From the NCBI GenBank assembly GCA_900754605.1, contig CAAEDK010000163.1, forward strand, positions 1-12,640: a DNA stretch of 12,640 bases, read 5' to 3'. The position numbers were made by a program, and so were the translations under genes. Source of the stretch: an uncultured Oscillospiraceae bacterium (GTDB lineage: Bacteria > Bacillota_A > Clostridia > Oscillospirales > Oscillospiraceae). Below are positions 8,076 through 12,640 of the stretch, in pieces. Each line of letters begins with the position of its first letter. Position 1 is the stretch's first letter. The notes beneath the pieces were generated by a model. The model was not told where the DNA came from. It ran no database searches and saw only the letters and a program-made list of their open reading frames with translations.

Positions 8076-8406
8076 TTGAGTGGAGTCAAAAGTTGCAAGC
8101 TACCACTAGAACGGAATGTTCGTGAAGCGCGTGAAGTGGTGGTACAACGAAAATGGCGTGACTCCAAATGCCTACTATGCTTGGCAGAAGAAAGTCTTTG
8201 TCCTTTATGGTAGGGCAGCAGAAAATTCAGTCGGAAACTGATGCACACAGCAGTTAGTTGCTTTGCAGAATTTCCGGCACCGCAGGAGCAGCTATGCATC
8301 TTCTCTAAAACCTTAGTCACAAGTATTCAGGCCGGTAAAGCCTCTTTAAATCTCTAAGCAGGAACTGATTCGCAAGTGGTACAGCTCTCTACCAAGCGTT
8401 GAAGTC
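8076..8406 (+). pseudogene. tnpA: IS66 TnpA (small accessory ORF), decayed
   Basis: Recognised from EWSQKLQ (8078 onward, one frame), then in a second frame NGMFVKRVKWWYNENGVTPN and AYYAWQKKVF, matching the helix-turn-helix core of IS66 TnpA (VKxWCxENGxxPxTYYxWQKK). An in-frame TAG sits at 8107-8109. GTGAAGCGC at 8122-8130 is followed directly by GTGAAG, so three codons appear duplicated compared with the family. The C-terminal part is readable in further frames as SCFAEFPAP, LVTSIQAGKASLNL and ELIRKWYSSLPSVEV, running up to the tnpB start. At least three frame changes are needed. Confidence 0.7.
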
Positions 8407-8590
8407 ATGCTGAACGATTTTGCCGGAGTGAACAAGCTCTACATTGCCTGCGGTTATACAGATCTGCGTCGAGGGATTATGGTCTCGTCAGCATCGTCCA
8501 GCAGAAGTTTGGACTGTTGGCACCACAGCAACCGTATCAGAACGGTTTGGGATATACCGATACATTGCGTGTCGGTGCGGTGAGTATCAG
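8407..8590 (+). pseudogene. tnpB: IS66 TnpB, frameshifted and truncated
   Basis: The ATG at 8407 opens MLNDFAGVNKLYIACGYTDL then RRGI, the hallmark N-terminus of IS66 TnpB (MLNDxxGxxxIYIAxGYTDLRRGIDGL). After GIM the frame breaks. The next frame reads GLVSIVQQKFGLLAPQQPYQ then NGL, which matches the following family segment, so one G is missing from the short run at 8481-8482. The expected LFLFCGRRTDRIKAL part is not found; the sequence diverges after about 8550. Less than half of the usual protein of about 115 residues is left. Confidence 0.78.
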
Positions 8591-8595
8591 TATCA

Positions 8596-8973
8596 ATGAG
8601 GGGTCGTCAGCCAAGCTCCTGTGAGCCATGCTTACAGTCATACTCAGTGTATTCAGTGAGCAAATCAATGCGGGTAAAACGAGCGAACCGGACACCACCC
8701 CGCACTGACTGCGGGCGTGCACGCCAGAAAGGACGAAACTACAGATATGCCGGAGCCGTGAGCTGTGACGTAAGCCAGCAGGCGGACCTGACCGACTACG
8801 TCGATGTGGAACAGGTGTCCGATTGTGTGGGAATCTGTAGCGCGGGCCAAAGTCGGGGGCTCAACGCTATTGCCCCAGAGGCACAAGCACAGTCCGCGGC
8901 CATGCTCGTGCGGTTCTTCCAGAACTTCACAGAACAGAAGTTGACACGCAAAACTGCGCCGCATAAGCAATGA
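8596..8973 (+). CDS. Unrecognised ORF, probably not a live gene
   Basis: A 125-codon open frame that I do not recognise. It contains TDYVDVEQVSDCVGIC and a C-terminal part with SAAMLVRFFQNFTEQKLT. A rho-independent terminator lies 47 bases past the stop on the same strand, the one argument that a + strand gene ended here. Against it, the first part is Arg/Cys/Pro-rich and unlike normal protein, no ribosome site is obvious, and it begins directly after the IS66 debris. A - strand frame (8665-8982) is open over the same bases and is equally unrecognised. It may be the 3' end of a cargo or host gene cut by the insertion. Confidence 0.25.
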   Translation: MRGRQPSSCEPCLQSYSVYSVSKSMRVKRANRTPPRTDCGRARQKGRNYRYAGAVSCDVSQQADLTDYVDVEQVSDCVGICSAGQSRGLNAIAPEAQAQSAAMLVRFFQNFTEQKLTRKTAPHKQ

Positions 8974-9019
8974 AAAGGCCATCTGTGTATGTCAACGGAA
9001 ATTGAATTGGACCAACCAT

Positions 9020-9059
9020 AACTGGAGCGTCTGCTTTGCCAACAGATGCTCCAGTTTTT
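9020..9059 (+). terminator. Rho-independent terminator
   Basis: Stem AACTGGAGCGTCTG at 9020-9033 pairs with 9043-9056 (14 bp with one G-U pair), loop of nine bases, then a run of five T at 9055-9059. On the + strand this is a canonical terminator. The bases from 9060 to 9224 after it hold no gene I can see. Confidence 0.8.
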
Positions 9060-9224
9060 CTGTCAGAATCAAAAGATATGCTTCTGCCATAAAAAAGTAG
9101 AGGGGTAAATCAGGTGACAAGTAAGTCAGTGGAGAACTATTTCTTGGGTGAATAAGTAGGCGGGAAGCTCATCAATAAAACATCACCGTCTCTGTTCGTT
9201 GGCAAAATCACTAAATCACGTTTC

Positions 9225-9272
9225 AAAAATTCCAAGCCCCGGCAGCCTTCTTGCCGGGGCTTGAAATTTTTT
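9225..9272. terminator. Strong bidirectional terminator hairpin
   Basis: CAAGCCCCGGCA at 9233-9244 pairs perfectly with 9252-9263 around a seven-base loop. Beyond one C/A mismatch the flanking A and T tracts pair too, giving T-rich tails on both strands. On the - strand it starts at the TGA (9272-9274) of the transposase-like remnant, so it probably ended transcription from that side. Confidence 0.82.
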
Positions 9273-9505
9273 CAATCAGCATCCTTCCTCGAAACACTGG
9301 AGACATCATTTGGGTGGACCAGTTGCATGAACTTATCCACGGAGCTGACCACGTCAGCGGTCAGGAAACGCAGCCACTGCTTTTGACGCCATCCCAACAA
9401 ATTCATCATCGCTACGCCTACATGTACTTTGATCCGGGTTTTCCTAACTACGGCCAATGTCAGGTTTTCAAGTGCCGGAAAATTACCCTCTACTGATAAG
9501 GACGC
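9272..9505 (-). pseudogene. C-terminal fragment, possibly of a DDE transposase
   Basis: On the - strand the frame is open from just after a TGA at 9506-9508 down to a TGA at 9272-9274. It reads SLSVEGNFPALENLTLAVV, RKTRIKVHVGVAMMNLLGW, then RFLTADVVSSVDKFMQLVHP and a polar tail. The VEGxFxxLxN...RKxR.KVHVGxAxMNL pattern resembles the last part of IS4/IS1182-like transposases, where the final catalytic Glu precedes an Arg/Lys-rich helix and a hydrophobic helix ending in N-L. The upstream two thirds is not found. The family call is tentative. That this is the true 3' end of a gene is supported by the terminator right at the stop. Confidence 0.4.
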
Positions 9506-9547
9506 TCAGAAACGAACCCAATTACAAATCCAAAATCGGGAAAATTT

Positions 9548-9579
9548 TGTAGGACTCTGTCTCATGACAGAGTCCTACA
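9548..9579. repeat. Perfect 14-bp hairpin containing the stop codon of the sigma-like remnant
   Basis: TGTAGGACTCTGTC at 9548-9561 is the exact reverse complement of 9566-9579, with loop TCAT. On the - strand the TAG stop (complement of 9575-9577) of the sigma-like gene lies inside the first arm, and AAAATTTT follows the second arm after one base. It could be a weak terminator or an element end. Confidence 0.75.
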
Positions 9580-9958
9580 TCTGTTCGTGGAGCTTTTTCA
9601 GACACTTTGATACCGCCGCCTTCGATACACCGTAGATCATCCCGATCTCTTCCATGGTCAGGCTCTTGTCATATCGGAGTTGGATCAGATTCCGGTCCCA
9701 GTAGCCCAGGCTACCGACAGTTTTCCGCAGAGTTTCAAGCTGGAGGTTCCAGGTCCAGGGCGCCACATCCTCCACGGAATGTCTCACGCATTCGAAATCG
9801 GACAGTGCCGTTTCAAACTCACTTTAATCAGGTGCCTTTCGTCCCGTTTTTCCTGCGCCTGTTCCCGCTTCCGATCCCGCTCTAGGAAGTCTGTGGCCTC
9901 CCTTGGCACTGATACTTTCTGCCAATGATACGTAATCCCGACAGAGTCGCTTATTCAT
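9575..9958 (-). pseudogene. Sigma-70 region-4-like regulator of a mobile element, frameshifted
   Basis: A small protein with a sigma-70 region-4 helix-turn-helix, of the sort carried by clostridial integrative elements. The likely ATG is the complement of 9956-9958, giving MNKRLCRDYVS with AAGGAC directly before it. A frame change follows, then QKVSVPREATDFLERDRKRE and QAQEKRDERHLI. A one-base loss in the short A run (T run on the + strand at 9823-9825) shifts to SEFETALSDFECVRHSVEDV, LQLETLRKTVGSLGYWDRN, LIQLRYDKSLTMEEIGMIYG and VSKAAVSKCLKKLHEQM. The last two segments are the region-4 DNA-binding helices: conserved LxxRYxxxLTxxEIGxxxGVSxxxVSxxLKKL. Restoring the frames gives about 127 residues. 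The start could lie further upstream because the frame stays open there (VYVSTKGGKD). The role as a transcription factor is by family. Confidence 0.72.
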
Positions 9959-10150
9959 GTCCTTACCGCCTTTGGTGGAAACGTACACACCCGCGTTGCC
10001 AGCACAGCGCTAAATACTGAAGACCTTTATGGAGTCCCCCTTCGTTCAGGGTGGCTGTGGTGCCCTACAAGGCCTATGAAAAAACGGAGGAGGGCTTTTG
10101 CAATAAACGAATAGCTTCTTATTGTTTATATATGAGCAGGGTGAGAAGGT

Positions 10151-10174
10151 CCCCCGCACCGAAAGGTGCGGGGG
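10151..10174. terminator. GC-rich hairpin with GAAA loop downstream of the S-layer gene
   Basis: CCCCCGCACC at 10151-10160 pairs with 10165-10174 around a GAAA tetraloop. The + strand continues TTCTTCT, the - strand ACCTTCTC, so the U tract is weak either way. Its place 47 bases beyond the S-layer stop makes it the likely end of that transcript. The rest of 9959-10220 holds no gene I can recognise; a TATATA-containing AT-rich patch lies at about 10105-10137. Confidence 0.6.
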
Positions 10175-10220
10175 TTCTTCTATCGCAACTCAGATGAGTT
10201 TTGATAAATAAGTTGCCTGA

Positions 10221-12640
10221 TTAGGCGGTAAAGTTACCAGAAGTAACAGACCCATCATTATAGGTAGCAGTCACTCGATACAGAGCACCGTTCACCAGAG
10301 AACCATTGGCAATCAGTGCGGCACTCTGTCCAGCAGAGTTACCGTTGGCCACGGTCACAGTGCCAATAGCCGCAGTCTGCCAAATATTGGTGGCCTCCAT
10401 GTACCGCTCAACGGTGACGTTGAAGGTCATGGCGCCTGCGGCAGGGCCAGCCAGAGTGACGGAAGCAACCAGATCACCAGAACTGTCCTTTGCCAGAGCC
10501 GTAGCAGAGAGCACGCCAGCGCCCGGGGTGACAGTCTCGGTCTCATCCACGACCTTGATATACACGTCGGTCAGACGGTTGTCATCGTTGACCTTGTAGA
10601 AGACCTTGTCATTGCTGTCCTGGGCAATGGCAGTGATGCTACTGGCCTCCAGATCGCCATCCACGTTCACGAAGTAAACCTTGACATCGCGGGTGTAAGC
10701 GTAAGGAATACCGCCCAGCTTGATGACATCGTTGGTAACAGAGTCGGTACCGACAGCATAACGCAGAGAACCGTCAGAAGTGGTCGTGCTATCCACACGA
10801 TCCTCGAAGCCGGTCATGACACCCTTGTCATTGTAGACGGGGCCATAGATCAGAGCGTCGCTGGTCATCTGCATGGTGCTGTTGTTGGACACCTTGACAG
10901 TGGTGGCCTCGCCGTTGATGAAGGCATCATACTCATAGTAGTAGCCCAGGTTGGCGGTGTAGGAAGTACCAGCGTTGCTGCCCTTCACATAGATGACATC
11001 CTTGTTGTCGCTGGACATGCTCATGTCATCGTTCTTCTCAATGAATACAACAGTTGCGGGATCATTGTTGGTTGTGCTGTCCATGAACACAGTTACATAG
11101 CCTGCATTGCCACCATTATGAACAATGGTAGGCATATTGGCAATGCCCTCGTAGACACTGTAAGTGGTCTTGCTGCCAGAAGTGTCGGCTACCAGGAAGA
11201 TGGTCTTGCCATCAGAGAAGTGGGTTTCCTTGCCACCAGCAACATTGGCCTTGTTACCATCGACGATGCTAAAGGTATTGGAGCCATTCTTCATTACGAA
11301 AGCACTGCCAATTTTGCCAGTCTGAGCGTCTGCGACACGGGTGATGCTATAGACATCATCGCTGTTCACAGTGTAAGAAACAATGTCGTACTTGCTCAGC
11401 TTGCTCTGAACGACCTTGTCAAAAGTACTGGCTACAGGGTCATTAGTCTCAACCTCAACGGTCTTGCGAGTACCGTCAGTAAACAGCAGTTCTGCCTTTT
11501 CGGTGTCGTTGAAGTCACCGGCCTTGGCGGTGTAGTTCAGGACCACGGCGTACTCAACAGAGGTGTCAGCATCCACATACAGGGCATAGCCATAGGGATC
11601 CAGATAGACGGTGACGTCCTTGCTGCGATCCACAGTGGTGGCCAGATTGTAGATGCTGTTGGCGGACTTGACGTTGGCATTATACTTGGTGCCAGCCACA
11701 GTCACGGAACCCTCAGTGGTGTAGGTGCTCATGGTGCCGGTGACCTTCTCGGCCAGGCCCATAGACTCGATGCACTTTTCGCCGGTCTTGTAAGAGTAGG
11801 TGTAATAGACGATATCATCCTTGGAGAAATCGTCCGTGTCATAGGTGCCGCCGGGGCCGGTGAAGGAATCAGACACATCCAGAGTCACATAGGCATCGCG
11901 GGTAGAGGTTGCCTTACGTGCGGCAGCAATCTTGCCCACATAGGTGTTGACCTGCACCAGAGTCAGGGTGTCAGCGTCCTCGTCATAATAGACATCCAGC
12001 AGAGCGCCGTCGCCGCCGACCTTCTGACGGCTGCCGCGGACAACATCGCCAGCAGAGTAGGTGGTCTTGAAACCGTCCTCATACAGAGTGACATCCTGCT
12101 TGGAGATACCGTCAGACAGGCCCAGGTCGCTGTAGATCTCGCCCACCTTGACCTCGCTGGTGTAGGTCGCATCCGCCTCATCAGCATAGGTGCCAATGGT
12201 CTTGGACTTCAGCTTCCAGGTAGTAGAGGGACGCTCGAAGGCATCGGAGTCGCCGTCGTGCTCGCTCAGATCACCGAAATACCGCTCGGCGAACTGCATC
12301 TTGCGATCACGGCTGCCGATGTTGCCGTCGGTGTCCGTGGTGTTGGAAACATCCTTCCGGCGGGAAGTGGTGTTGATGGTGATGTCACCCACAACGATGG
12401 TGTTCTGCTGATCGTACTCCACCATGGTGGCGTTCAGCATATTGAAGGCGTACAGGGCGGCCTCCTCACGGGTGACGGCCTGAGAGCCCACAAAGTTGTC
12501 GTTGCCGTCGTCCAGGCCGATGCCGACAGCCTGCTTGATGACGTTCACGGTCCAGTTGGCGCCGGTGTAGCCCTCGATGGAGCTGTCATAGCCCAGAGCG
12601 CCCAGCAGCATCTTCATGAACGCGTTGCCGCTCAGGGTGC
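10221..12640 (-). CDS. SLH-domain surface (S-layer) protein, N-terminus outside the window
   Basis: A large exported protein that binds the cell wall through S-layer homology domains. The frame is open to the window edge (TLSGNAFMKMLLGALGY), so the ATG at 12617 is internal; 805 residues are visible. The first 75 or so are the end of one SLH domain and a second one: TGANWTVNVIKQAVGIG, FVGSQAVTREEAALYAFNML. The remaining 700 or so residues are Asp/Thr/Ser/Val-rich, low in Lys/Arg, with a single Cys and many short beta-like strands. I recognise no known catalytic domain. The last 95 or so, after VDETETVTPGAG, look like one immunoglobulin/fibronectin-type sandwich ending in NFTA, with no sorting motif or membrane anchor. 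The frame has no lesions over 2.4 kb, in sharp contrast to the adjacent corridor, so it is under selection. Oscillospiraceae genomes often carry several such proteins as outer coat. Confidence 0.88.
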   Translation of the reverse strand, partial: TLSGNAFMKMLLGALGYDSSIEGYTGANWTVNVIKQAVGIGLDDGNDNFVGSQAVTREEAALYAFNMLNATMVEYDQQNTIVVGDITINTTSRRKDVSNTTDTDGNIGSRDRKMQFAERYFGDLSEHDGDSDAFERPSTTWKLKSKTIGTYADEADATYTSEVKVGEIYSDLGLSDGISKQDVTLYEDGFKTTYSAGDVVRGSRQKVGGDGALLDVYYDEDADTLTLVQVNTYVGKIAAARKATSTRDAYVTLDVSDSFTGPGGTYDTDDFSKDDIVYYTYSYKTGEKCIESMGLAEKVTGTMSTYTTEGSVTVAGTKYNANVKSANSIYNLATTVDRSKDVTVYLDPYGYALYVDADTSVEYAVVLNYTAKAGDFNDTEKAELLFTDGTRKTVEVETNDPVASTFDKVVQSKLSKYDIVSYTVNSDDVYSITRVADAQTGKIGSAFVMKNGSNTFSIVDGNKANVAGGKETHFSDGKTIFLVADTSGSKTTYSVYEGIANMPTIVHNGGNAGYVTVFMDSTTNNDPATVVFIEKNDDMSMSSDNKDVIYVKGSNAGTSYTANLGYYYEYDAFINGEATTVKVSNNSTMQMTSDALIYGPVYNDKGVMTGFEDRVDSTTTSDGSLRYAVGTDSVTNDVIKLGGIPYAYTRDVKVYFVNVDGDLEASSITAIAQDSNDKVFYKVNDDNRLTDVYIKVVDETETVTPGAGVLSATALAKDSSGDLVASVTLAGPAAGAMTFNVTVERYMEATNIWQTAAIGTVTVANGNSAGQSAALIANGSLVNGALYRVTATYNDGSVTSGNFTA

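Larger units (their letters stand above)
8076..8590 (+). mobile_element. IS66-family insertion sequence remnant
   Basis: Two consecutive gene remnants in IS66 order (tnpA, then tnpB starting with MLNDF) on the + strand. The large transposase gene tnpC, which should follow, is absent, and I found no terminal inverted repeats or target duplication. The element is dead and its borders are approximate. Confidence 0.75.

Noticed and set aside
9020..9272. A CRISPR array or small RNA cluster suggested by closely spaced hairpins
   Set aside because: The hairpins differ in sequence, have no repeat-spacer pattern and fit terminators.
10306..10599. A 97-codon + strand ORF inside the S-layer gene
   Set aside because: It is a shadow of the intact 2.4-kb - strand frame.

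Overview
The window looks like chromosome of a Gram-positive gut anaerobe of the Oscillospiraceae/Flavonifractor type. The evidence is a BMP-type lipoprotein with a nucleoside ABC transporter, strong AGGAGG-like ribosome sites, a very large S-layer-homology protein, and an ABC exporter whose sequence resembles the FtsX-type exporters of this group. The taxonomic call is inference from protein style; no marker gene is present.

Region 1 (2-4516, + strand) is an intact, tightly packed transporter operon: a lipoprotein receptor (5' end outside the window), a duplicated-domain ATPase and two membrane permeases. Gaps are 20 bases, a 20-base overlap and 0 bases. Together they make a BMP/NupABC-type importer, most likely for purine nucleosides. 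The next gene, 9 bases on, is a purine nucleoside phosphorylase that would cleave the imported nucleosides, but it is broken by two frameshifts, an in-frame stop and loss of its C-terminus.

Region 2 (about 4526-9958) is about 5.4 kb with no intact recognisable gene. In order it holds: the dead phosphorylase (+); a dead FtsX-like permease and its dead ATPase (-), which formed an exporter operon; an unidentified protein-like remnant (-); a dead response-regulator receiver domain (+); remains of an IS66 element (tnpA and tnpB, no tnpC); an unrecognised ORF ending near a terminator; a possible C-terminal scrap of a DDE transposase (-); and a dead sigma-70-region-4-like regulator (-). The phosphorylase and the permease point at each other and are joined inside their coding regions near 5193, so one rearrangement removed both 3' ends.

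Region 3 (10221-12640, - strand) is an intact reading frame for a large SLH-domain surface protein whose N-terminus lies outside the window, with a GAAA-loop hairpin downstream.

No CRISPR array, tRNA or rRNA gene was seen. The most notable signals are the precise gene-to-gene junction near 5193, the density and type of lesions in the central corridor, and a perfect 18-bp inverted repeat with a 3-base loop inside the transporter ATPase gene.
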